Source: Acidobacteriota bacterium
GTDB lineage: Bacteria; Acidobacteriota; Vicinamibacteria; Vicinamibacterales; SCN-69-37
NCBI GenBank assembly: GCA_016716905.1
Contig: JADJUS010000022.1
Location: 744,001 to 808,000, forward strand
Direction of reading: 5' to 3'
Length of the DNA: 64,000 nt
Shown piece after piece: positions 13,062-20,695 of this stretch. Positions within the stretch are counted from its first letter, which is position 1. Every line of letters begins with the position of its first letter. The notes beneath the pieces are model-generated. The model ran no database searches, was not told the origin of the DNA, and saw only the letters and a list, made by a program, of their open reading frames with translations. Position numbers and translations under genes: made by a program.

Positions 13062-13720
13062 GCGGGGTCAACCACTCCGGCTTCGGCGAAGCCTCTGGCG
13101 CGCAGGAGGCAACTGTCGCAATGGCCGCACGGCCTGCCGTCCTCGCGCGGGTCGTAACAACTGTGAGTCAGGCTGAAGTCCACGCGCAATTCGGTACCGA
13201 GCCGGATGATGCCGGCCTTGGTGAGATGCTGCAGCGGCGTATACAGCCGGAGAGCGCGCCCTTCCACTCCCGCCCTGGTCGCCAAACTCGCCAGATACTC
13301 GAATGCGGCGATGTATTCCGGCCGGCAGTCGGGATATCCCGAATAGTCGATCGCATTCACGCCGATCACGATGCGTTCGGCGCCCAGAACCTCCGCCCAC
13401 GCGAGTGCCAGCGACAGGAACACCGTATTGCGCGCGGGCACATAGGTGGTGGGAATCCCCGGCGCATCCACATCGTCTTTCGGGATGTCCCCGTCGCCCG
13501 TGAGCGACGAGCCGCCGAAGGCCTTCAGGTCAACCTCGAGTTCCACATGGCGCGACACGCCAAGGGCTGCAGCCACACGGCGAGCGGCTTCCAGTTCCGC
13601 TTGATGCACCTGACCGTACCTCAGGGTCAGGGCAAACAACTCCCAGCCCTCGCGCTGGGCCATCGCGGCCGCGGTGGCCGAGTCGAGACCACCCGAGAGC
13701 AGAACGACCGCGCGTTTCAT
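13058..13720 (-). CDS. queC: 7-cyano-7-deazaguanine synthase
   Basis: 220 residues from the ATG at 13720, which forms an ATGA overlap with queE; the frame is open further upstream, but that would read into queE. QueC converts 7-carboxy-7-deazaguanine to preQ0 using ATP and ammonia. The PP-loop VLLSGGLDSATAA is at residues 6-18. The C-terminal zinc site is CYDPREDGRPCGHCDSC, with the expected four cysteines. It is coupled to queE upstream and to the alaX-like gene downstream. Confidence 0.96.
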   Translation of the reverse strand: MKRAVVLLSGGLDSATAAAMAQREGWELFALTLRYGQVHQAELEAARRVAAALGVSRHVELEVDLKAFGGSSLTGDGDIPKDDVDAPGIPTTYVPARNTVFLSLALAWAEVLGAERIVIGVNAIDYSGYPDCRPEYIAAFEYLASLATRAGVEGRALRLYTPLQHLTKAGIIRLGTELRVDFSLTHSCYDPREDGRPCGHCDSCLLRARGFAEAGVVDPA

Positions 13721-14358
13721 ACGCCGCGAGTCTCCGGAGTCCAGATGAACTTGTGCGCCTGAATCTGCAGGCGCGCGGGCAGATGGTCTTCGAGCATCCA
13801 CGTCACCACTTCGTCGGCGCGCTGCCTGCCGTGAACCGGTGAGAGCAGCACGGCCCCGGCGCGCGCACCAAGGTCATGCTCAGTGATGATGCGGCGCGCG
13901 TACTCGTAGTCTGCGCGGTCGGCGATGACGAACTTCACTTCGTGATCCTTCGAGAGCGCGAGAAGGTTGGGCCAGTGCATCTTCGCGGCTTCCCCGCTGC
14001 CGGGGCACTTCACGTCCATGATGGCGTGCACGCCCTTGGGGAGCCGGTCGATCGGCAGGTGCCCCCCGGTCTCGACGAGCACTTCGAATCCGTCGTCCAG
14101 GAGGCGCTGCATCAGCGGAATGGCCTCGGCCTGCAGCAGCGGCTCGCCGCCGGTCAACTCCACGAGGTTGCAGTTAAGGTCGCGGACGGCGCCGACGACC
14201 TCGTCGATGGACATCTTCTTGCCGCCGGTGAAGGCGTACGGCGTATCGCACCAGACGCACCGGAGGTCACACGCCGTCAGGCGCACGAATACACACGGCC
14301 GTCCCACGTGCGTGGATTCGCCTTGTACAGAGACGTAGATTTCGTGGACGGTCAGCAC
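13717..14358 (-). CDS. queE: 7-carboxy-7-deazaguanine synthase (radical SAM)
   Basis: 213 residues. QueE rearranges 6-carboxytetrahydropterin into the deazaguanine core of queuosine. The radical-SAM cluster motif is C30-x3-C34-x2-C37 (ACDLRCVWCDT), and the glycine-rich SAM-binding motif is ELTGGEPLLQ. Its opening VHEIYVSVQGES is the family signature. It is first in a queE-queC-alaX operon; queD and tgt are not in this window, but queA lies at 59.3-60.4 kb. Confidence 0.96.
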   Translation of the reverse strand: MLTVHEIYVSVQGESTHVGRPCVFVRLTACDLRCVWCDTPYAFTGGKKMSIDEVVGAVRDLNCNLVELTGGEPLLQAEAIPLMQRLLDDGFEVLVETGGHLPIDRLPKGVHAIMDVKCPGSGEAAKMHWPNLLALSKDHEVKFVIADRADYEYARRIITEHDLGARAGAVLLSPVHGRQRADEVVTWMLEDHLPARLQIQAHKFIWTPETRGV

Positions 14359-14386
14359 GCTGTGCTGATCTTAACCGTCGGGGTCC

Positions 14387-16132
14387 TTATCGCCTAGGCT
14401 CTCGGCCGACTTTGAGATTGAGCTCGTGGCGCGTACCACTCTGCAGTGCGAGGCGCACTCCGACCGAAGCCAGATCTTCCAGCAGAGGGCGACTGATAGC
14501 CAATTCGGTGTCAGTCAAAAACACCGCCGCGATGAGGTAGTCACCAGCCGGAAGTTCAGAGATAGTGAACCGGCGGTCGGGGCGCACGGGCGCCCAGGCA
14601 ATGGAAGCGCTCGCGGACTTCCAGTCCGCTGGGTCAACGGGAAACACCACAACGGCATATGAGAATTGCAGCGCTTGGCCTTCCGCGATCAGGGAACCCG
14701 CAACTCCCAGGCTTGGCGGCACAAGGTCTACCCGCAGGTCGCCCAGGTCCTGCCCAGACTGAACCACAATCTCGCGCCGCGTGGCCGCTCCGGATATATC
14801 AACACTCCATAGGCGAGCAGTTGGAAGAGTTGAGGCCCCCAGATGCAGGCTGTAGCGACCTGGAGGCACGGCCCGAAAGGAGAAGGTATTGTCGGGTGCC
14901 ACGGTTGCGCGATGGGCGTCATTCGTCGAGACCCGGATACCCACATCCTCGCGGCGAAGGAGAAGTTCCATGCTCGTTGGCGCTGGTGACGGCGATAGCC
15001 CGACCGCGGACCGAATGGTCACCTGACCTGAAACGAGTCGCCCTGGCTCCAGGTGCAATACCAGATCATCGATGTCCGAAGAGCCGACGACGATGGGAAG
15101 TTCGGCGGACAGGTTGTGGGCTGGCCCTTCACCCTTCGCATGCGCAATCAGGCGGTACGCGCCAGGACTCAGTCCCGAGAAGCCAAACCGCCCATCTTCG
15201 AGAAGGGGCACCGACCGCAGCCGAGCCGACTGCGGATTGCTGCCTTGAAGTAGTGACACCTGTCCTACTCGCGTCGACAAGCCTGCCGGGGAAACGACGC
15301 CCGCGATCGACACTGTGCTCACGAGGGTCAGGCGGATGTCGACACCACTCGTCTGATTGCCGCCCGTGACGTGGATGGCGGCAGCATCTGCAGGCAGGAC
15401 GGTTCCGGGGTGGTAGACCGGCGCATATTCGACCTGGCGTCGTACTGGTTGAGGTATCCTCGACGGACTGGCTGATCGCTGGGGATCCCGGGCCAGAAGC
15501 CGCTCAGCCCATTCGATCTCCGCCTCATCTGGAATCGTGATGGGTGTGGAGCCGGATGAACCCGGTGGCGACACCAGGACAAAATACTCTCCATCAGGCA
15601 ATCCGGCGAAGCGGTATCGCCCTGTCGTGCCGGCGACAACCACCGCAGGAGCCGCGGCGCCTGTTGAGCCATCGCGAGTCCCGTCCAGCAGAACGCTCCG
15701 CTCGAGTCGAACGGTGGCGCCGGGGACGGGCTGCTGGGTCGGCGACCACACTGTCCCCTCGATCACTCCGCCGCGGCGCATTTGAACGGTCACGATGCTG
15801 GTCTCAGCGCGCGGAAAGACGAGTGCCATTGCGGCACCGGCCGGGAGTCCATGCACTGCCGGAACGATCAACAGCGGATACTTGTGCGCGACCAAATATA
15901 CCTGGCCATCTGCAACAGCTGAGAATCGGAATCGACCTTGGGTGTTTGACGTCGCGACCGCAAGTGGCGTCGCGCTGCGGTCCACCAGGGTGACCGTGAC
16001 ATTGGCAATTGGCAGGCCCGATTGAGCGTCTTCGACGACGCCGTCCAACTCGGACACGAGTGACTGGGGCGCCGCGCGCGAGGTAGCACCCACGGTGATG
16101 GTGAGTACCGACGCAAGGAGGTACTTGAGCAC
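14387..16132 (-). CDS. secreted carboxypeptidase-regulatory-like (Cna-B-like) repeat protein
   Basis: About 581 residues from the GTG at 16132, which overlaps the previous stop codon by one base (TAGTG). The first residues (LKYLLASVLTITVGATSRA) form a signal peptide. The body has repeated beta-sandwich units of the carboxypeptidase-regulatory-like type (DGVVEDAQSGLPIANVTVTL; GRYRFAGLPDGEYFVLVSPP; GRFGFSGLSPGAYRLIAHA). No catalytic peptidase domain is present. It is the last gene of a five-gene coupled operon and a sequence relative of the preceding protein. Probably exported; ligand or partner unknown. Confidence 0.8.
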   Translation of the reverse strand: MLKYLLASVLTITVGATSRAAPQSLVSELDGVVEDAQSGLPIANVTVTLVDRSATPLAVATSNTQGRFRFSAVADGQVYLVAHKYPLLIVPAVHGLPAGAAMALVFPRAETSIVTVQMRRGGVIEGTVWSPTQQPVPGATVRLERSVLLDGTRDGSTGAAAPAVVVAGTTGRYRFAGLPDGEYFVLVSPPGSSGSTPITIPDEAEIEWAERLLARDPQRSASPSRIPQPVRRQVEYAPVYHPGTVLPADAAAIHVTGGNQTSGVDIRLTLVSTVSIAGVVSPAGLSTRVGQVSLLQGSNPQSARLRSVPLLEDGRFGFSGLSPGAYRLIAHAKGEGPAHNLSAELPIVVGSSDIDDLVLHLEPGRLVSGQVTIRSAVGLSPSPAPTSMELLLRREDVGIRVSTNDAHRATVAPDNTFSFRAVPPGRYSLHLGASTLPTARLWSVDISGAATRREIVVQSGQDLGDLRVDLVPPSLGVAGSLIAEGQALQFSYAVVVFPVDPADWKSASASIAWAPVRPDRRFTISELPAGDYLIAAVFLTDTELAISRPLLEDLASVGVRLALQSGTRHELNLKVGREPRR

Positions 16133-17865
16133 TATCGGTTCACTCGAGCCTGGGCTGTTACGACAACGGACATCGACGACCGCAGTTGCACCCGTTGGGC
16201 ACTGGCGGCCAACTCTTTCAGACGGCCTGGCGCTTGCCAGTTCGCGGCGAGCCGGTCCCTGGGAAGAACCGCGACGAAATACTCGCCGACAGGGAGGTTG
16301 CCGAACTGAACTTGGGCGCGTGCATCGATCCACTCAGAACGCGCACGCCGGGTGTCAAACCACGCGTGGTTCCAGGCCTCGGGCGCCACTGGGAATATCA
16401 CAGCCACCATGGCCGATACTTCCACACCTGACTGCTGCGTCAGGGTCACGGTGAGGGTCGGGAGACTCCGAACGGCAACAATCCGTATACGAGCGTCTGC
16501 AGACAAGGTCACAGGACCACCCTTGTGTTCGCGCCCATCGATGAACATGTCCTGGACCTGCCACCCGGCAGGCAGGCCGGCACTGAACGCGTAGGTGCCT
16601 GGGAGCAGGCCGTCCAACCGCACCGCGCCTGATGCGTCGGCAGCCGCTGAGCGCTCCGTGATCGAGACCCCCATGCGTTGCTGCTTTATCCCCCGAAGCG
16701 AGAACCTGGCTCCTCCTCCAGGTCTGGTTCCCGGGTCCAGGAATTCCACGCGACCGGTCACCAACAACGCGGGTTGCAGGTTGAGCACAAGGCCTTCGAC
16801 GTCGGCCGATCCCACACTCAGCGGGTGCCTGAGGAACTCGAGCGGTGGCGCGCCGGCCTCGACCGTATTGGCGGCGCCTGACTCGGCTGAGAGGGTGTAG
16901 TCACCTGGAGGCACGCCCGCGAACGCAAAGCGACCGGTCGAGTCGGTCAGGGTACGCGCGGCATCCAGCGGCACCTCTGAAAGCCCATCATCAACGCCTC
17001 GCGGAACGAGACGCACGGCGATTGCCGCCGCCGAAGTCTGCTGCCCAAACAGCTGACCCACCAGGCGCACCGTTTGCTGACGGATGCATGTCAGATCGAT
17101 ACCGGTGAGATCCTCTCCGGGGCCCACAGTGACGAGTTCGGCCTCATCGGGGACACGCGCCGATCGGTAGAAGGTGGTCGGCGCAACACTGACCGACTGG
17201 CCGTCGATGCGGAGGCCAACGGGTGCGGTCAGCGCTGTGAATTCGCCAGGCACCTCCAGGAGCACGTTGCCCATGTTGAGAAATGGGGTTGCGGCCGTCG
17301 TCTTCTGAACCGTGCCGGGGAGGCGTGCGACCGTAGTCGAAATGCTCCCGACTACGTAGTCTCCTGGGGGGACATTGGCCACCTGATACCGCCCCTGGTC
17401 GTCCGTGCGAGCGAACAGGCCCGGTGTTCCTACCATCGACCGCCCGGGTGCAAGCACGCGAACGAGGACCCCTGCCAATGGCTCCCCAGATTCATCGACG
17501 ACCGAGCCCGACACTGAGCCCAGTCGCACCAGGGAGATTGCCAGTGGGAAGCCAGGTTGCCCGGACGTGAGGTCGACGCGCGCGGACGGACGCAACGGCA
17601 GGAAACCGGCCGCCCGAGCCTCTATCAAGTAGCGGCTGGCCGTCAGGCCTCTGAACAAGAACCGCCCATTGGCGTCGGTGACCGACCGCTGCACAGCCGC
17701 ACGGTCTCCCGCGTCAACGCTGGATGCACCCTGCCTGATCACCTGAACGATCGCCCCCGCCACAGGAGCGTTCGTTCCTGCGTCTGTCACCTTGCCAAGA
17801 ATGAAATGTTCCTGGCTGAGCGGCAACAGGAGGCAGAGACTGATGCTCAGCTTGATCCGAAGCAT
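16132..17865 (-). CDS. secreted carboxypeptidase-regulatory-like repeat protein
   Basis: 577 residues with a short signal peptide (MLRIKLSISLCLLLPLS). Carboxypeptidase-regulatory-like repeats follow (GKVTDAGTNAPVAGAIVQV; GRFLFRGLTASRYLIEARA; GRYQVANVPPGDYVVGSIS; GRFAFAGVPPGDYTLSAES). It has the same domain plan as the following gene and aligns with it at its end (VGEYFVAVLPRD), so the pair probably arose by duplication. No enzymatic motif is visible. It lies 9 bp after the EF-hand-like gene ending at 17875. Confidence 0.8.
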   Translation of the reverse strand: MLRIKLSISLCLLLPLSQEHFILGKVTDAGTNAPVAGAIVQVIRQGASSVDAGDRAAVQRSVTDANGRFLFRGLTASRYLIEARAAGFLPLRPSARVDLTSGQPGFPLAISLVRLGSVSGSVVDESGEPLAGVLVRVLAPGRSMVGTPGLFARTDDQGRYQVANVPPGDYVVGSISTTVARLPGTVQKTTAATPFLNMGNVLLEVPGEFTALTAPVGLRIDGQSVSVAPTTFYRSARVPDEAELVTVGPGEDLTGIDLTCIRQQTVRLVGQLFGQQTSAAAIAVRLVPRGVDDGLSEVPLDAARTLTDSTGRFAFAGVPPGDYTLSAESGAANTVEAGAPPLEFLRHPLSVGSADVEGLVLNLQPALLVTGRVEFLDPGTRPGGGARFSLRGIKQQRMGVSITERSAAADASGAVRLDGLLPGTYAFSAGLPAGWQVQDMFIDGREHKGGPVTLSADARIRIVAVRSLPTLTVTLTQQSGVEVSAMVAVIFPVAPEAWNHAWFDTRRARSEWIDARAQVQFGNLPVGEYFVAVLPRDRLAANWQAPGRLKELAASAQRVQLRSSMSVVVTAQARVNR

Positions 17866-17874
17866 GCCGCTAAC

Positions 17875-18528
17875 CTAGAGGCCGTCTCCTCTGGTAGCAA
17901 GCCGGATCGTAAACACATCAACCCGCGTTGTCCCTCCGGCACTCGTCCTCAACGCTGTTGTGCGGCGAGTCCATGGAGCGCCGGCTTCCAGGTCTTTCGC
18001 CGCTGGCACTACCTGATTAGCCAGGTCCAAAGACGTAAACCCGGCAAAGGAGAGCGACTGAAGTTCGGGCTCCTGTGACACGCCGTCCCGGTTACTGTCG
18101 GTCCACAGGATCAACCTATCGAAGATCGCATCTCTTGAATCGAGGACGCCGTCCGGTCGACCGGAACCTGGCTGACTGGCCCTGGATCCTCCTACCGGAC
18201 GGCCATCAAGCGCGGCGAGGTAGTCGAAGCCATTGGGCGGCCCGAGCCCACCGCCAACCAGCTCAGCAATCGAGTCGACCCTGCCGTTTGCGTTCGGGTC
18301 GAAACATACGAACGCGTCGTTGCCACCAGGGCACGTCCATGCGACCTGCAACTTTGTTCCCGACCGAGGACCGGACAAGGCTACACCAGAGTCCAGCGAA
18401 GTCAGGCATATCCCGTCTGCGCCGAAGTCTATGACCACCACCTCCCGCGTCTGTTGCAGCCCGGGACCCACCGGCCCAGTTGAGAAAGTGGCCGACGCCA
18501 TCAACAAGGCAGCAAACTGTCGGTTCAA
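17875..18528 (-). CDS. secreted protein with EF-hand-like calcium loops (copy 2)
   Basis: 217 residues. The N-terminus is a weak signal peptide. Two acidic loops fit calcium-binding EF-hand/dockerin spacing: DPNANGRVDSIAEL and TDSNRDGVSQEPEL. The order VVVIDFGADGICLTSLDSG, then acidic loop, then WTDSNRDG, matches the domain often found beside RTX calcium-binding proteins. It is a paralogue of the gene immediately upstream, to which it is coupled by an ATGA overlap. Function unknown; a structural, calcium-stabilised extracellular protein is a reasonable guess. Confidence 0.75.
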   Translation of the reverse strand: MNRQFAALLMASATFSTGPVGPGLQQTREVVVIDFGADGICLTSLDSGVALSGPRSGTKLQVAWTCPGGNDAFVCFDPNANGRVDSIAELVGGGLGPPNGFDYLAALDGRPVGGSRASQPGSGRPDGVLDSRDAIFDRLILWTDSNRDGVSQEPELQSLSFAGFTSLDLANQVVPAAKDLEAGAPWTRRTTALRTSAGGTTRVDVFTIRLATRGDGL

Positions 18529-19184
18529 CGGGCAAGTTCCGTTTCAATAATCTGGCGCTGGAACTCGACACCCCGGACTCGCAGGGTAAACGACCCTCGA
18601 AAGCGGCTCTTGTTGCCGCCCTCATCAACCACGCTAGTTCTCTGATAGCCGTTGCGAATACTGGTGATCCCAGCCGCAGGGAGTGACATCAGCTCGGTCC
18701 GCTGGCTGGCACCGTCATGGTTCTTGTCACACCAGACCAAGAGTCGCGCGAAAACACCATCTGCCGAGTCGATGACGCCCGCGCCTTCGGGGAGGGGATC
18801 TGGGAGTCTTCCGTCCGGACCGCGGCGCAACCCCTGAAGGGGCGTGAGCAGGGCATCAGCCCCACTCGTTGGCTGGGTGCCGTCTTCAAAGCGGAGTCTT
18901 GTCCCAACGAGTTCGCCTGAGTCGTCGATGGTACCGTTTCCGTTTAGGTCTAGTGCTAGAAAGGAATCATCCGACCCCAGCGAGGTCCACCCCACGCTGG
19001 CAGCTTTGCCTACCCGCTCGATGTCAAAACGAACTCCGCTTCCACTGGACGTAAGACGAATGCCGTCGCCCTGCATGTCCAGCACCATCACAGTGGCTGG
19101 CCTTGGAGGTGGCTGACCTGCGTTGCTGGACCCCGCCAGGGCCAGCCAAGCGCCCAAACAAGCGACGATCGGCGCTCCGTTCAT
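18525..19184 (-). CDS. secreted protein with EF-hand-like calcium loops (copy 1)
   Basis: 219 residues with a signal peptide (MNGAPIVACLGAWLALAGSS). The acidic loops are DLNGNGTIDDSGEL and CDKNHDGASQRTEL, at the same positions as in the following paralogue. The preceding hydrophobic-acidic block is VMVLDMQGDGIRLTSSGSG. It overlaps the previous and next genes by 4 nt each. Role unknown. Confidence 0.78.
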   Translation of the reverse strand: MNGAPIVACLGAWLALAGSSNAGQPPPRPATVMVLDMQGDGIRLTSSGSGVRFDIERVGKAASVGWTSLGSDDSFLALDLNGNGTIDDSGELVGTRLRFEDGTQPTSGADALLTPLQGLRRGPDGRLPDPLPEGAGVIDSADGVFARLLVWCDKNHDGASQRTELMSLPAAGITSIRNGYQRTSVVDEGGNKSRFRGSFTLRVRGVEFQRQIIETELAR

Positions 19185-19639
19185 GCGCCGCAGCCGTCAA
19201 CCTCATCCTGGTCGACATAGAGCCAATAGGCCAGGTGCCAGCCCCCGCCATCGATCATCCAGTGCATCGAATTCCCGGTGTACACACCGCAGAACGGCTC
19301 ACCATAGGTCTCCCACTCGCGTTCGACCCAAGCATAGCCGCTCGCCCGGTTGTCGTCGGCGCCAGATGGATCATCGATGATCCACGCTTCTACCTCAGCA
19401 TCACAGCTAGAACCGCCCACACTGGTTGAGGCGTAGTAGGCAATCTGTGTCAGGTTGGCCTCGAGATTTCCGAATGGGGTGCCACTGTCGCACTCGACGG
19501 AGTCAGGAACCGCAACCAGCGCCTTTGAGTGGGGCGCTGGGGCAGCAGCGATGGCAGCGACGAACGTTGCAACGAAGACGGCTGTTACAAGGGGCTGAAA
19601 GACCTGACGAAGATTGACCAGTTCGCGAAGACGTTCCAT
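19181..19639 (-). CDS. secreted hypothetical protein, first gene of a five-gene operon
   Basis: 152 residues from the ATG at 19639, chosen for the GGAGGT ribosome-binding site just upstream; an in-frame extension would only add translated tandem repeat. An N-terminal hydrophobic segment (VTAVFVATFVAAIAAAPAP, about residues 18-36) serves as signal or anchor. The rest is Cys-, Trp- and acidic-rich (ECDSG, SSCDAEVEAWIIDDPSGADD, PFCGVYTG) with four or five cysteines that could form disulfides. I do not recognise the family. Its 4-nt overlap with the EF-hand-like gene places it at the head of that operon. Confidence 0.7.
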   Translation of the reverse strand: MERLRELVNLRQVFQPLVTAVFVATFVAAIAAAPAPHSKALVAVPDSVECDSGTPFGNLEANLTQIAYYASTSVGGSSCDAEVEAWIIDDPSGADDNRASGYAWVEREWETYGEPFCGVYTGNSMHWMIDGGGWHLAYWLYVDQDEVDGCGA

Positions 19640-19697
19640 TTGAACCTCCAATGACGATGCCACAACAAGCCGCAGTCCGTGTGGCGCACCGCGCACA

Positions 19698-19766
19698 CGG
19701 ACTGGCCGGACTGGCCGGACTGGCCGGACTGGCCGGACTGGACGGACTGGACGGACTGGACGGACC
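19698..19766. repeat. 9-bp tandem repeat in the promoter region of the secreted-protein operon
   Basis: The unit CGGACTGGC, later CGGACTGGA, is repeated about seven and a half times, ending about 60 bp upstream of the start codon at 19639. It covers the place where the promoter of the five-gene operon would be expected. A change in copy number would alter that spacing. Confidence 0.9.
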
Positions 19767-19835
19767 CTACCACCTGAATCGCCGCGAGTCAATAACTAGA
19801 TTCGCCCTAACTGGGTTCACCAATTCGCCACGCCG

Positions 19836-19914
19836 ACCGGGTCCCGGATCATCTGGGTCACGCAGTTTTCGAGCATTGAAGACCATGGAGGAAACAGTTC
19901 ACGTATTCTTCTGA
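19836..19914 (+). pseudogene. remnant of an AHSA1/SRPBCC gene (3' part)
   Basis: The stretch encodes TGSRIIWVTQFSSIE and then, after a one-base insertion, MEETVHVFF and a stop. This matches TGSRMTCVTQFSSIEAMEETVPG of the intact AHSA1-type gene at 22225-22710, and the DNA is clearly similar over about 65 bp. Only this short end survives; its tail overlaps the 3' end of the convergent PIN gene. Confidence 0.75.
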
Positions 19915-20315
19915 GCAACGCTGCGGTCAAGGAACTCCACGAACGCGCGGGGATTGATGATCGGAATCCCGTTGTAGTCTCGCAACACGAGGAGGTCCTG
20001 ATCTCCAGAGACGATCACCGTCGCACCGGCGGCCACGGCCGTGCCGAGCACCACGTCGTCATCAGCGTCACGGCACACCGGGTGTGGAAGCGTCACGGGG
20101 ACCACCAACACAAGGCTCTGACGATAGGCGTCAAGGAACGTCTTTACTCTCGGAGTGATCGTAAATTTTCTTTGGAGTGTCGCATCCAGTTCCTCCAGAA
20201 GCGGCGCGGACGAGGCCATCAGGCGCAACCGGATGGATCGCTCCAACAACTCGTGGCAGAGGCCGTGCGCCACGAGGCCCGCGACAAGGACGTTCGTGTC
20301 GAGGACGACGATCAC
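19899..20315 (-). CDS. PIN-domain toxin (putative toxin-antitoxin ribonuclease)
   Basis: 138 residues. PIN-domain fold with the expected acidic residues: VVLDTNVLVAG (Asp at residue 5), a central EELD, and the C-terminal DADDDVVLGTA plus SGDQDLLVL. These match Mg-dependent endoribonucleases of the VapC/COG1569 class. The ATG overlaps the upstream antitoxin stop (ATGA), as is usual for toxin-antitoxin pairs. It ends in DNA that also holds the remnant of an AHSA1 gene. RNA target unknown. Confidence 0.88.
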   Translation of the reverse strand: MIVVLDTNVLVAGLVAHGLCHELLERSIRLRLMASSAPLLEELDATLQRKFTITPRVKTFLDAYRQSLVLVVPVTLPHPVCRDADDDVVLGTAVAAGATVIVSGDQDLLVLRDYNGIPIINPRAFVEFLDRSVAQKNT

Positions 20316-20530
20316 GAGACGATCGAAAAGACGTCGTCGTCCGTGTAGATGCCCTGTGCGCGCGCTTGAGGAACAAGATCAAGGCGCGCGGACTCCAGCG
20401 CCCCGAGCAGTTCCTCCATCTCGAGTGCTCGGCGCACGTACTGGCTCAGAGAAAGGTTCTGCGCTTTGGCGCGTTTCTCAAGCTTGCGCCGGGTGCCCCT
20501 GGGCACGCGAACCGTCAGCACTTCTTCCAT
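20312..20530 (-). CDS. ribbon-helix-helix antitoxin
   Basis: 72 residues from the ATG at 20530. The start 21 nt upstream would read through a palindrome that is better explained as an operator. The N-terminus EEVLTVRVPRGTRRKLEKRA is a beta strand plus helix, and LSLSQYVRRALEMEE supplies the second helix, as in ribbon-helix-helix DNA-binding proteins. The C-terminal part should wrap the PIN toxin. It probably represses its own operon. Confidence 0.82.
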   Translation of the reverse strand: MEEVLTVRVPRGTRRKLEKRAKAQNLSLSQYVRRALEMEELLGALESARLDLVPQARAQGIYTDDDVFSIVS

Positions 20531-20532
20531 GC

Positions 20533-20549
20533 GTATGACGCTGTCATAC
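20533..20549. promoter_or_regulatory. palindromic operator for the RHH/PIN operon
   Basis: Perfect inverted repeat GTATGAC-GCT-GTCATAC ending two bases upstream of the antitoxin ATG. Position and symmetry fit autoregulation by a ribbon-helix-helix dimer. Binding is inferred, not shown. Confidence 0.55.
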
Positions 20550-20695
20550 ACCGACGCCAGTCGTCAATCCATACGACCGAACCCACTGAAGGGATCGTGT
20601 ATGGACGTGCGTCAGGTGTCCAGTAGGTCGATTTCAGGTATCTGCCGGCCGCAGGAAGATACTGGTTTGGGGATGGCGGGTCATACTGGCGGTGT

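Noticed and set aside
14387..17865. Metallocarboxypeptidases
   Set aside because: Only the regulatory-like beta-sandwich repeats are present; no zinc-binding peptidase domain.
19698..19766. CRISPR array
   Set aside because: Units are 9 bp with no spacers; it is a simple tandem repeat, as are the other arrays in the window.
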